Assembly (NCBI GenBank): GCA_024516155.1
Contig: JAJJXM010000042.1
Location: forward strand, 1 to 64,000
Direction of reading: 5' to 3'
DNA length: 64,000 bases
Origin: Pyronema omphalodes
Taxonomy: Eukaryota; Ascomycota; Pezizomycetes; Pezizales; Pyronemataceae
In this document: positions 40,101 to 51,839 of the stretch, piece by piece
Layout: each line of letters starts with the position of its first letter
Numbering within the stretch: position 1 is the first letter of the stretch
Translations under genes and position numbers: made by a program
Notes under the pieces: model-generated
Databases searched by the model: none
Told to the model about the DNA's origin: nothing
What the model saw: only the letters and a program-made list of their open reading frames with translations

Positions 40101-41210
40101 CTTTCCATAACGAGTCCTTTGCATGTCGTACTCTGCGGTAATGGGTGTTCCGGACGCTCTTGTACTCTGCATGATGGACTGGGAGGCGAGTTGATTTCCA
40201 CCTCTTTCTTGCGCTCTGCATGTTCCGGCGTGTCGCGCGTAGTTCCTCCGTCCACCATCTCTTCGAGCGCGGAGTTGGTGTGAGAGTGGGTGTTGCTTTT
40301 TGGGCAGCAGTTTGAATGGAGTCACGAAGGAGGGCGGCCTATTCGTCCAGGTTACTCGCGGAAGTGTTTGCACGGAGGTATGTCCAGTATGGGTGACTGG
40401 TCTCGGCGAGGATTTGTAGCTCCCTGGTAAAGGTGTCCCAGACCGTTTTTTGCCAGTTGACGCGTGGGGTGGTGGGGATAGCGGTGGTATGATCTGGGTG
40501 GAGAGATGTCAGTTGAAAGCGGATAGCCTCGTGGTCTGAACCCGTAGCCAGGTCGTCGTAGACTGCACAGTTTGTGAGTTCCCTTGACATCGCGGGGCAT
40601 GTCGGGGTTAGGCCCAGAAGCGACGAGTCAGAGCCGTTCTTGTACTAGTGGGTCGGGACGTCAGGGACGTTCGCCAGACTCCAGTGGTGAGTTTCGATCT
40701 GTTCCGCGAGCTCGTCAGCTCGGGCTCTCCTGCGAGTGTTGGAATCCCACAACGGATGGTGCGCGTTGAGGTCACCCGTGATGACACATCGACGAGGTTG
40801 GACGAGGGGGGTGAGAGCTCGGGGCAGGGTGTATGGTTTGGAGATCGGGTCACGTTATTGAATATGTTGCGTAAATAAAAGGAGGGTATTAGGGGTGTGC
40901 AGACCTCGAGGACTTGTAGGTCCGGGTCTGCGGTAACATCTGCTCGAGGAGTGACGCTGATGTGGGGGTTCAAACGAGAGATGTAAGCGGCGGTCCGGTT
41001 GACTTTGTGGTAACCGCGGGGGGGGAGCATAAGAATGACGTTGGGGTGAGTTATAGCAAATTTAGGGTCCTTGACGTTTACCTCTTGGACAAAAATGATA
41101 TCAGTGGAAGCAGTTGCTGTTTTCAGCAGTGTCGTGAGGGCGGTGGTGCTGCGATTCGTGTTGTGGGACACGATGCGGAGGGTCGCCGCTGATGAGTGTT
41201 GTCTATTCAT
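37199..41210 (-). pseudogene. LINE-A v ORF2: endonuclease, RT, RNase H
   Basis: Endonuclease start MNRQHSSAATLRIVSHNTNR at 41210. RT to RNase H block 39415-37649 is open for 588 codons and keeps YMDD (near 39137), TDGS, DAELRAI, TDNQAA and GNDAANLLAK (the last acidic motif slightly changed). Breaks near 40870, 40640, 40350, 39800, 39420 and 37645. The C-terminal frame 37574-37206 carries the Cys/His tail. Confidence 0.9.
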
Positions 41211-43477
41211 CGGCGGTCATGGTGGTACCAACGATGCGGTTGGTTTCAGCGGCAATGTTGTCGTGGGTGGTGTCCGGGCGGGTTTTCTGCCATGCCTTTC
41301 TCACTATTCTTATCTTCACTGGGCATTTCGTGCTGTACGCTGCGTGTTGGGTGTCAGCATGTCCTGCGGCTACGCAGTTCGAGCATTTGTAAACGGTGTG
41401 GATGCACTTCCTGCTTTTCTGCTCGGGCATTCTCCACAGAAACGTTATTCCGTTGGGTGTATGGCGGCGCATATAGCTTAGGTAGGGCCATTATCGGCCG
41501 CGCACGTTGCATGGTGGTGGCCAAACTTTTGGCACCTACGGCACTGGTCGATGGACCTGGCAGAGAAGACCTCGGTGACCTTCCGTGGTTCAAATAGGAC
41601 AACCACCTTGGTGCGCTTCAATGTGTTGTAGTCGTTGATGGAGCTGAGGGCGATCATGACGCTTGACGCCGACTTACCGGCCAGTTTTTCGGGGTGAGAT
41701 ATGTATCGCGGTGGTTGGGTTAATCGGACGGAGTGATTGCGTTCGATTTCGGCTTGCAGGCTTCGCATTCCCTCCTCGGAGTCTGGGAAGAAATCAGTTG
41801 GTACTCCGTGGACTGCTAGTTTGTACCATTCCTCATTAATGCGGGGGGGCATCAACGCAGGGTGCCCTTTGCGGGCGGCTTCAAGAATGACGGGCAGATG
41901 GGGGGTGATATCAGCGGGTGTAGTCTGGGGGTGGGGGATCAGAATAAGATTTCCTTTCACGTTCTTCTTCACCATTGAGATAGAGGGCGGCTTCAAGTAT
42001 GAGGGGCAGGTGGGGGGTGATACCAGCGGGTGTGGTTTGGGGGGGGGGGGGGGGTCAAAATAAGATTGCCGTTAATGTTCTTCTTCACCGTTGAGATAGA
42101 AACGCTCTCAGGGGCATTTGCTTTGCGCAAGGCGTCATTGACGGCGACTCCGACTGCTATTTTGGAGCTGTCTGGGAAGGAACGGGGGTCTGGGCATGTG
42201 ATAATAATGTCGTTGGGGCGGGGGGGATCTGTCTTTTGGGCTTGGGCAGGCTTAGGGGTCTGTTTAGGAGGCGTGGGGGCAGCACCGGGGAACGACCTTT
42301 TCGTTGCGGGTCCTTCTTCTTGCCATGGGATGCAGGGGTTTGGATCGGGGTGGGGGGCGTGGACGGGGAGGGGGATCTTGTGTTTCTTGAGCTCATTTTC
42401 TTTGGAGCTGTCTGGGAAGAAACGGGGGTCTGGGCATGGGATAATAATGTCGTTAGGGCGGGGGGGGGTGCTTTCTTTTGGGGTTTGCATGGTTTCGGGA
42501 CTGGTTTCGGGGGTGTCGGGGTGGCACCCTGGAAGAGCTTGGTCGCGGCAGGTCCTGAATCTTTCCATGGGGCGGAAGGTTCGGGGCTGGGGCGGGGGGC
42601 ATGTACAGGAAGGGGTATCTTGTGCTTCTTCAGCTCACGTTCAGCGGTGAGGCAGCGTTTCTTCCAGTATTCAATTTCTTTGGGGGAGGGGGCTGCGAGG
42701 GAGGGTGCGTGGACAGAGGGGAGGTCGAGGGAATCGGTGGGGGAAAGCTGATCGCAAGTAGCAGATTCAGCGGAGGCAGGAGGTTCGACAGGGGGAAGGA
42801 GGGTCGAGATGTTTTCGTCGGGGAGGAGAGGCGGGGCCAGGCGGCAAAGGATGTCGTGGATGGCTCGGATCATTGAGCGAGCTTTCTCCATGGTGCGGAA
42901 AGCCTTTGTTATTCTTGCGTTCGTTGTGGCGTCGGCATGGCGAAACATGTCTGTGGCGGTGTTGAGATTGTCGTTACGTTGTTCGATGGATGCCGCGAGA
43001 CTGTCGGTTGTGAGGGGGGTGGATAGGGTGTTGTCGGTGTCACGGCGGAGGCGTTGGACACCAGCTGGGACTGGGGTGGAGTCGGCGGCGATGTGGGTGA
43101 TAGTGTGGGCGGTGGAGGCAGCGGGGCGTTTTTTCGGTTTTCTGGTGTTGTGTTGAATGGTGCACTTGGGGTCAGTGTTGGTCAATACGACGGGGGTTTC
43201 ATTGTTATCAGAGAGGGTTTTCTTATTGTGGGGGGTCATGGGAGGAGCGTTGGTCGTGTTGCGCGCAACAGGTATCGGGGAGCTCTCGCGGGAAGACGCG
43301 TCGTCGTCGCTAAAGTCCTCGCTGACGTCAGAGCAAGTGTCTACGTGCATTTCCGTGTAGGACGCGTCGGACCTTTGCGGCTCCGCGTTAGCGCGTTTCT
43401 TCGCCGCGAGCGCTCGAGGGGGTGCTTTGTCAGGGGGGGAGGGGCTTTTTCTCAACAGCGGAGGATGGGGGAGGCAT
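41203..43477 (-). pseudogene. LINE-A v ORF1 with internal duplications
   Basis: ATG at 43477, with a frameshift in a C run near 43437; then open to 42157. Acidic N-terminus, helix (SLAASIEQRNDNLNTATDMF), a long coiled segment (EIEYWKKRCLTAERELKKHK), Pro-rich region, RRM-like region and knuckles (CRRCQKFGHHHATC). Two segments are duplicated in tandem: about 115 bp (41876-41990 and 41990-42100) and about 250 bp (42150-42400 and 42400-42655), so parts of the Pro-rich and RRM-like regions occur twice. Confidence 0.8.
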
Positions 43478-43768
43478 CGGAGTTTCGGAATAAGTTGTTT
43501 TTGCGGTGGCCACAAGGAATCCGCAATTAAGATGATGATTTTTGATGTGTGTGGGGGGGTGGTGTTGATGGTACCGGTTCGCGGGGCTTTTCTCAGGGGC
43601 CCGAAAACTCTTCTTCGATGAAAACTTAACGAAAAAGGGAGAACCTGGTCTGGAAATGCTGAGAATGGGTAATTCGGGGCTGCCGAACAATAATCCGCGA
43701 TAAAATCTTGCCATTTCGGCGTGGTTGTTGAAAAGGCAGGGGGGGGTCGCTATTTGCTGGGTGGTTTG

Positions 43769-43972
43769 TCCAGATTCGGCTAGAACATTGCGGCGTTGAT
43801 GGAAAGGCCGGTTGACCGGTCCGGACGTCCCAGGATCGCGTTTTTCGGCTGAAACTCAATGGTAAACGGGAATTCGGGCCTGGAAACTGGGATTCGGTGT
43901 AAACTTAGTGCGATAAGGCGATTTTTGTCGGCAGAACCGGGAAATTTGAGGCTGTTGTCGAAAATGCACAGG
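43769..43972 (-). mobile_element. LINE-B 5'UTR fragment
   Basis: 43784-43970 is the reverse complement of LINE-B 5'UTR (compare 21750-21945). The first 15 bp (43769-43783) resemble LINE-X ORF sequence (TCGGCTAGAACATT). The terminal module itself is missing: after GCATTTTC the sequence changes. Confidence 0.7.
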
Positions 43973-44762
43973 TGTCACAACGCTCCCGTGACATGCTCCT
44001 GGCCTCCGCCGTCACCACCGCAGGGCTATGGGTGATCGTCATCACCCTAGCAACCTCCTACGCTGTCATGAAGTGAAGGGATAGGGTTAGGGCAAGGGGC
44101 TGGGCCCCTTGCCGAGGATTTTCATATGTTCGGAGTTATTTCTTATTTGGATTTCTTTTAGGTATTACGGCGGCTAGGAAATTGTTGGAATCTTTTACTT
44201 CTCTCTTTTGGTATGTACTCTTTCTTTACTATTTGGAATCACGGCGGTTAGCGAGGAAGTTATCTCTTTCGGTATGTACTCTTTCTTTGCTATTTGGAAT
44301 CACGGCGGTTAGCCGGTAGTTATCTCTTTTGGTCTGTACTCTTTCCTTGTTATTATTATTTGGAATTATGGCGGTTAGTTATCTTGCTTTCTTATTTGGA
44401 ATTACGGCGGTTGGCAAATGTTGGGGAATGTTGGTCATGTATGTAGTATCACGGCGGTTAGCATTGGAAGCATTCTCCGCAGGCGGAGAATGCTGAGTCA
44501 CGAGTCATGAAGGAACAAGTATAAGAGGAGGAAATTTGTATGTAGTTTATTTCTTCACGCAATCAAGTTTCTATTTACCACAATCCTATCTACAAAAGTT
44601 CCCTTGTGATTTCCCATCTGTCCAAACTCACCTGTGATTTCCCAGCCCACAAACCCTTGCCCATTCCCAACTTACCAGCCTTACCTAACCCGCCGCCGCT
44701 CTCCTCGCCGCCGAAACCCCCGCGCTGCCTGTCGTCAGTAACCGTGGATACGGATTCTGATA
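43973..44762 (+). repeat. Solo LTR of Gypsy-A
   Basis: 790 bp, TGTCACAACG to TTCTGATA, flanked by ACAGG on both sides (43968-43972 and 44763-44767). No internal region, so it results from LTR-LTR recombination. It is closest to the LTR at 59128. Confidence 0.95.
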
Positions 44763-44854
44763 ACAGGACCTTCCCAGTATCACTACTGAACCCGTCTCCT
44801 TCGGTCCCCCTTCCTGGACAGATGATTCCACCACCCTTGCCCGTAGTGGTAGAC
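44763..44854. other. Unassigned 92-bp spacer
   Basis: Target sequence of the solo LTR, starting with its second ACAGG and ending at the Gypsy-B LTR. I see no ORF, repeat or match elsewhere in the window. Confidence 0.5.
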
Positions 44855-45387
44855 TGTCACGGCACACGGCTGACTAGCCGTTGTGTTGTTGCGTTGCCAT
44901 TGGGTTGCTGTTGTCGTTGTGCCGTTGTCGTCGTTGTACCGTGGTGTGCTGTTGATGAGTTGTCTTGTGTGCCGTACCGCTGAAGATGATGATCGATTGA
45001 TGATGGATGATGTACCATGAGCTGTAGAAGCTGTGGCGTCGCAGGTTAGATGATGGAGAACGGAAGCAGTTCATGTAGCGATGTTGGTTGACGGCGCAGC
45101 AAGAGTGCTTGCCGCCCTTTGTACCTAAGGAGGCTTGCCTCCCCTTTGACTGAGTTCTCCATTGGACGTCTTGTGTCTCTTTCCTGACCTTTAATAAGAT
45201 TCCTCAATCTCCTAGTCGCGAAGACTCACGTCACTCTTGTCCCTGTCGTTGTCCTTGTTCAGTCTGCTGACCGTCCGTCGAGCACTTTGGTCCTTGTCTC
45301 TCCGTCTCGGCTCCCGGAGCCCAGTTTAGTTCCCTTTCCCGGTAGTGTTCAGTGTATCCCTCGAAATTCCGTTCGTAGTCCCTGACA
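44855..45387 (+). repeat. 5' LTR of Gypsy-B
   Basis: 533 bp, TGTCACGGCA to CCCTGACA, so the ends carry the TGTCA/TGACA inverted repeat. A GTTGTTGC-type simple-sequence stretch lies at 44878-44965, and TTAATAAG near 45190 may be the TATA box. The 3' boundary rests on the inverted repeat alone. I could not identify its PBS with confidence. Confidence 0.7.
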
Positions 45388-45494
45388 TTACGTTCGATCG
45401 CAAAACATTCGACCGATACGCATGAACATAACCGGTTCTGCCTGGACACATGCCCGAAAGCAAGCCTTGGAAACCCATACCCTAACTGAGACCT

Positions 45495-46842
45495 TTGGAA
45501 TCCCTAGCCGTTTCGCTGGCGCCGTCCGACCAAGTCTCAGAAGAGCCGAAAATTTCGGCTACCTTGTTATCCGTTGGGAACTCCAGACTTACGACTATCA
45601 GGAGTACGTCCGCTACACCATCAAGCTCAAGCCTATTCTCCGAGCCCACAGACATGCACTTTAAGATCATTGAAGAAGGCCATTGGCAAGAGATTGTTAA
45701 CGCTGCTTCCATGAGCCAGTTCCTGGACGGGCATGACCCTGTTACAGTCACCAAGCAACTCCCCCAGTCGATCCTGGATGCCCAGGACCACCCCACAGGC
45801 TATATTTCAAACGACCTCGCTGAGAACCGCGGCTGCCATACCAGCACCCGAATTTCGAGCCCTGTCGCTTCCCGAACCCCGGAACCCCCCATCATTGCCC
45901 CCATACCCACCGTGCTTATCCAGACCTGGTCTGTACAGGTGTACCCCAACGGACCAAACACCGCGCCACATGCCTCTGCGCCCCCCACCCCAGCCCCAGC
46001 CACAGCATAAGCCCCCGCCCCTGCTATTATGGCTCCAGTCCCAAGACTTCCCCCCCGACACTCAGAAATCCTTCTAACCCCCGAAGATAAAGCAGATGCA
46101 AACGAGAACCAATACTATGGCAAGGAGATCACCCGTCAGCGTGACCTCATTAACGCGTTGCTCGCCTCCCCCGGCATCCGTGTCACCGGTGATAAAATAT
46201 CTGACCCGCCAGCCTTCGACGGGTCCAACAAGGAAGACCTCCGCCGATTTGTTTCCCTGCTTCGGATCAAATTGGTAAGCGATGAATTGCACTTCCCGAC
46301 CCCCCACAAACGAATCTCCTATGCTATGGGACGCCTCCACGGACCCGCCCTCGACCACATCCTCCCATATATCAAGGATCATGGGAATCGCTGGGCCTCT
46401 CTCCATTCAGTTACATGAGAAGCTGGTTGGCGCAGCCCCCACCACAACAATACATGAGTTTGTCGATCAGTGCCAGAAGCTGGACTCTCAGGTCAGAGCC
46501 CTGGAGAACCTTCGCAAGCTGCGCACCAACCGCGGCCAAGCCAAACCCACTACTACCACCACGTCCGCAACAAGCCGTCCCACCCCCATTACCCAGCCAA
46601 CTACTGCCTCTTGCGGCAAACAGACCACTGCCCAGGCACCCCGCCAGAAATTGTCAGCACAAGAGCGCGCTACTCGTCTGTCAGAAGGACGTTGTCTTTA
46701 CTGCGGTGGCCTCGGCCACATGGCGGCCGCGTGCCCCGCGAAGACTAATGTCAAAGTCGCAAGCGTTGAATTGTTGGATGGGAAGAAGATGTTTCGGGAA
46801 AAGACTATGCCAGCCGCAGGAAGATGGCTCTGCCGCTGGTAG
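45495..46842 (+). pseudogene. gag: Gypsy-B gag
   Basis: Three consecutive blocks: N-terminal Ser/Pro-rich (45495-46010), capsid-like (46029-46418: SDPPAFDGSNKEDLRRFVSL, then FPTPHKRISYAMGRLHGPAL) and C-terminal (46282-46842) with linker and the CCHC knuckle CLYCGGLGHMAAAC (near 46694). Frameshifts separate the blocks, with one near 46395 inside the capsid domain. It would not assemble particles. Confidence 0.8.
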
Positions 46843-49520
46843 GAATATTATTGCAGACACATTACTGTTATTCAGGCACAAGTTTTACAGGAAAATTAGA
46901 ATGCAGACATCTTGTTCTCTCTTGCTCTTTGTTCTTTAATATCCGCTCCGTGAAGACAGTAGCGCTCATCGATTGCGGAGCCACTGGCATCGCAATTGTG
47001 GACCGCAATTTCGCCCGCCATCACAAACTCCCTCTGACACCCTTACCCACAGCCCGAACGGTCGAAGTCATTGACGGCCAACCAATATCCTCGGGAAAAA
47101 TCACCCACCTCGCCCAAGTACAGTGCACCATCAATGGTCACTAGGAAACCCTCCCCATGTTTGTCACCAAGTTAGGCCACTACCGGGTGGTGCTGGGCAT
47201 CACCTGGCTGAAAAAACACGACGTGACGATAAGCTTTAGCTCCAACACCGTGAGCTTCGATTCAGAATATTGCTTGAGGAACTGTACCCCGTTACCAGTA
47301 AGCACCACCGGTGTCGAGCTCCTGGACCCGAGGCCCCCTCCAGTCGTCCACGAGCCCGACACAGACTCCATGCCGGAAATGGAAAACCCGGTCCCCGACC
47401 CTCCGGACACCCCACTGATGGCAATTTGCAGCCTAACCATCTCCGATTTCAAAGAGATGGTAGAAGATGAAAGTCTGACAGTCTGCTGATATCCCTGGAT
47501 GAAATCACCGTCGGCTTAGAAGACAAACCCCCCCTCACGGACGAAGAATCAAGAGACATGATCCCCAAAGAATGCCACGAGTACCTCGATCTGTTCAAGG
47601 AAGTCAATGCGAAGGAACTTCCCCCACACCGACCCTACGACCACAAGATCCCATTGAAAGAGGGATTCGTTCCCCCCTTTGGCCCCCTATACTCGTTATC
47701 ATGCAACGAGTTACAAACACTAACAGCCTGGCTAGATGAGAATCCGGGAAAGGGCTTCATACAATGCTCCCAATCATCAGCCGCCTCGCCTATACTATTG
47801 GTGAAGAAATCGGATGGATCCTTACGCTTATGCGTGGATTACCGAAGATTGAATGAAGGGACCGAGAAGAACCGGTACCCGCTACCGCTGATACAGGAAA
47901 CGATGATGAATCTTTCCAAAGCTCAGTATTTTAAAACCCTGGACGTCCGAAGTGCCTATAACCTGATGAGGATGGCAGAAGGAAAAAAGTGGAAAACGGC
48001 ATTCCGCACGAGGTACGGATTGTTCGAATCGAAAGTGATGCCTCTTGGGCTCACCAACGCGCCTGCCGATTTCCAAGCGTTCATTAACGACGTATTACGA
48101 CCGTATTTGGAACAGTTCTGCACTGCGTATCTGGACGATATCCTCGTATTCTCGGAAATGTAGCCCGATCACACCGCGCATGTCCGGAAACTCTTGGAAC
48201 GACTTAGACAAGAAAAGTTGCATTCGAAGCCAGGGAAATGCAAGTTCGCCAAAGCCGAAGTCCAATACCTAGGGTATAACATCGGCCGTGACGGCGCCCG
48301 TATCATGGATTCCAAGGTGGCGACGGTCAGGGACTGGCAGGAACCGACCAATCTCAAACAGGTTCAGCAATTCCTCGGATTCGCGAATCTTTACCCACGA
48401 TTCATCGAAGACTACTCGAAAGTGGTCTCCCCCCTGACAGCATTAACGGAAAAATAGGATGGAAAAGCGATCCCCTTCACCTGAGGCAAGGACCAGCAAA
48501 ACGCTTTTGACCGCTTGAAAAATGCGTTTACCACAGCACCGATCCTTGAGCATTTTGACTACGAAAAGCCGATTGTGGTGGAAACTGACGCATCTGATTA
48601 TGTGTCCGCCGGAGTGTTGTCACAATACAACGATTGACAACGTTCTGCATCCCATTGCATTCTACTCCAAGAAACATTCCCCGGCGGAATGCAATTATGA
48701 AATTTATGACAAGGAACTACTGGCGATAGTCCGATGTTTCGACGCATGGCGGCCCCACTTGGAGGGTTTGGCCTTTCCGGTAAAAGTACTCACAGATCCC
48801 AAGAATCTTGAATATTTCATGACAACAAAACTACTGAATAGAGGACAAGGGCGATGGTCCGATTTCGTATCGCGATTCAACTTCGTCATTAGGCACATAC
48901 CTGTGACGTTGGGAGGAAAACCAGACACCTTGACGTGACGAGCCGCGGACCTCCAAGGAGAAGGAGACGAACGAATATTAGCAAATCAACAATCTGTCCT
49001 TAGGTCACAGAATTTGAAACTGTGTATCACCCCGCCCATGAGACTGGCACCCTCGGAAGTGGACCACCTGTTCAAGGAGGGATACAAGACAGATTCATTC
49101 CCTAACCGAGTGTTGAGAATGCTGGAAGGTGCAACACAAATCTGCAAAGATATTTCACTCGCCGACTGTCCCGCGTTAGAAAACCGATTGTATTAATGGA
49201 ATTGCCTCTATGTCCCCGCACTGAATGAGTACGACAAAAGTTGCTACTTGACCACCACGACCCCCCCACCATGCTTCATCCGGGCCGTGCGAAGACTTTC
49301 GAACTCCTCGCCCGAAACTACTATTGGTCTTCGATGCGAAAAGATGTGGACCAGTTCGTCCGTAACTGCCAAATTGGTAAATGAACCAAAACAACCCGCC
49401 ACGCACCTTATGGAACCCTGAAACCCTTACCAGTCCCACATCACCCGTCGCAAAACATATCCATGGACCTCGTCACTGAACTCCCGGTATCAGAAGGCTT
49501 CGACGCGATATGTGCGATAG
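46824..49520 (+). pseudogene. pol: Gypsy-B pol, truncated in integrase
   Basis: Protease (ALIDCGATGIAIVD near 46960), an in-frame TAG at 47142-47144, acidic linker, RT (47558-48460, with YLDD near 48127), RNase H (ETDASDY near 48583 and YDKELLAIV), integrase zinc region (near 49270-49385) and the first core motif (SMDLVTELPVSEGFDAI) just before the break. Stops at 48161 (TAG), 48455 (TAG), 48481 (TGA), 48936 (TGA, probably from CGA) and 49382 (TGA). Confidence 0.85.
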
Positions 49521-50320
49521 ATCTTATCCGATAAGATAAGATCCGTCACGTGTCCATTATCAGTAGTAGATCAGTATGCACGTGCACTGGTCTACTAACG
49601 TGCGCACACGTGACTAGGGTTAGGGCACGATCATCCTATCGATAAGATAAGATCTAGTCATGTGACCTTATCAGTATTGCACCATCGTTCCAATCGCAGC
49701 TGATCTGGATTGACGTGACTAGGGTCAGGGTTGCACCCGCACGCACACGAACTAGGGTTAGGTTTGTGACCGTACGCGCACAGCTAGGTTTAGGGTTACG
49801 GACGCACGCGCACGATGAGGGTTACGGAAGCGCGCGCGTGACTTCGCTTAGGGTTACACTAGCGCGCACGCTATCGCGCACGCGAGTTATGCTAATGAAC
49901 GCGCGACGAGGCTGTGAACGCAAACACGCTAATTTGGTACGCACGCGTTAGCATGTCTAGAACGGGCAACCGCGACCGCGTTGTTTACTTAGTTATTTTT
50001 TGGGAAAAACCTGCAAGTAGTGGCTCGGCGTGTAAGGAGGAAAAATTGTATATAAGAGGATTGTTCCTTTGTTTGTTTATTTTGTTTTTCTTTTCTCCTT
50101 ACACAGTTATTTGTGTCTTTACAAATTCAAATACTTTGTCGGTCTTTGTTTACGTCCTCGTTTTCTTCCTATCTTTGGATCTCTCTGTCCCTTGAAATCT
50201 TTGTTGATTTCCTTAACTTCTAAACGCAGAAATGTCTATGTTGATGCTCGACGCAGCTTAAGAGTTTCTGACGTTGAAGTTGTTTTAAGGATATCTTCAT
50301 TGAACTCAAGAGTGAATAAT
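49521..50320 (+). repeat. 5' LTR of Gypsy-C (first 262 bp missing, 3' end uncertain)
   Basis: 49521-49886 matches 53514-53869 in the 3' LTR. It contains the GATA palindrome, telomere-like CTAGGGTTAGGG motifs, GCGCAC repeats and TATATAAGAGG (50049-50059). The 3' boundary cannot be fixed because the other LTR is cut; 50320 is an estimate before gag. Confidence 0.6.
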
Positions 50321-50617
50321 TGAGAAGAGCCCTCAGGTTCTCCGTCAGCTATCTCTCCCTTGTTCGCCGTTACAACGGAACTGTGTAATCAAGACCTGCC
50401 GGCTCTACAGTCCACTCTCGATTACAACAAGCTTTACATGCTTCACAACCTCTGGTTCTACGAATTCATCAATCTATTACCCATTTTTAGTTCCCTCGAA
50501 AACCCCGTTGTTCTTGACGAAATCGAAATTGCCCGACAACTCGGAAACTAATACTCAGCAGCTGGAATTCAATACAACGACAAAACCAACATCTCTCACC
50601 TCCGTTAAACCCCTGAA

Positions 50618-51735
50618 ATGGACCAAAGTGACAAGGTCGTTGTGGCCCTGTACCTCATCGAAGCCGAAAGGCTGGAGGTCGAACAGGATCCCACGAAGAT
50701 TCAACTAGTCCGCAACGCCGTAAAGCAATACGAACGACACTGTCAACCTAGAGAAGACCTTCGAGTCGAACTCACAGAAGCTCAAAAAGACAACTCCCTC
50801 TACGCCCAACGAATCACCGATTTGGATGGGGATCTCGAAAGTGCCAACGCCTCCGTTCGACTCCCGCAAGCTCTTACGAAAAACGGTTCTCTTCCGAATA
50901 CCCGTCCTATCGCACTTCCTCACCCACCTGAGTTCTCTGGTCAATGCAAGGAACTCTTGGACTTCATTTTGAAAGTCAGATCCAAGCTCGCCGGAGACTC
51001 CTCCCATTTTACCGATGACCAACACAAGCTACGTTACACTTACGGATATCTCAAAGGCAACGCCCTGAATCAAATGCAACCTTACGTCCTTACAGATAAG
51101 ATTAGACTTAAGGACGTGGAGGCCCTCATTGCAATTCTGGAAGCTGCCTTTGGAGATCATGATCAAGTTGGAACTGCGTATGCGGAATTGGATAAACACC
51201 AACAGGGCGACCGTGAGTTCAGCCAATATTACGCAGAGTTCCAACGATTAATGGCTATCTTGAACAACGATGAGAATGCAAAGAAGGCTGCTCTGAAGCG
51301 TGGACTCTCTCGGGACCTTCAGACCAGTCTTGTTTACCAAGCCGAAGAACCCCCGAACTTCACCAAATTTGTGGATCTTTGCATGAAGCTAGATTATAGA
51401 ATTCGAGCTCATTCAAACACTACAAGACGGCACGTTGCTTCGGTCCCAAGTCGTACCAGCTCTACCCCTTCCCGCCGGGCTAGCCACCCAACGAATACCA
51501 ATAGTGGTAATTACGGATCGGCCCACATGGACCTATCAGCTTCCCAAAAGGCTCAGAACCAACGCCATCGAGATGAACGAATGGCTACGGGACTTGGTCT
51601 TTTTTGTTGATCAGCTGATCATTTCCAAAAGGAATGCTCTACTTTAGCAGCAAACAACTCAGGCAAAGTCCGCCTAGCCGCCGCCGAAGTATTGGAAATT
51701 CCAACAACCCCCAACGTTGACCAGGGACAGGAGTA
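50618..51735 (+). pseudogene. gag: Gypsy-C gag
   Basis: Open for 330 codons (50618-51610): helical N-terminus, then a capsid-type retrotransposon gag domain (EFSGQCKELLDFILKVRSKL, then YYAEFQRLMAILNNDENAKK) and a Thr/Ser linker. The zinc knuckle is broken by a TGA (51606-51608): FC, stop, then SADHFQKEC. The stop probably replaces a Tyr or Cys codon. Low GC compared with Gypsy-A. Confidence 0.8.
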
Positions 51736-51839
51736 GTCCATCAACAGCCTGTTGGCTCCGTTGTTGGACCAGCCTCTGCCTCGTCTTTCGTTTCATCTCA
51801 GGAAATCGTTTATGTATCCGCTAGTTCTGTGTCAAGTAA

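Larger units (their letters stand above)
36399..43768 (-). mobile_element. LINE-A copy v, full length
   Basis: About 7.4 kb and the most diverged LINE-A copy here. 3'UTR and tail 36399-37198, ORF2 37199-41210, ORF1 41203-43477, 5'UTR and module 43478-43768. It is longer than copy iv because of two tandem duplications in ORF1. Inverted LINE-B 5'UTR pieces flank it (36009-36226 plus, 43784-43970 minus). Confidence 0.9.
44855..49520 (+). mobile_element. Gypsy-B element, decayed and truncated
   Basis: 5' LTR (44855-45387), gag (45495-46842), pol from protease to the start of the integrase core (46824-49520). The 3' part is missing: at 49521 the sequence switches to the LTR of Gypsy-C. Several in-frame stops look like CGA to TGA or TGG to TGA/TAG changes. 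Confidence 0.85.

Noticed and set aside
45388..45430. Self-priming or tRNA PBS after the Gypsy-B LTR
   Set aside because: TTACGTTCGATCG gives no TGG start and I could find no matching complement near a transcript start, so no PBS is called.
49600..49870. Telomere or subtelomeric tract
   Set aside because: The TTAGGG-like words are degenerate, interspersed with GC-rich words and duplicated in both LTRs of Gypsy-C, so they belong to the LTR.
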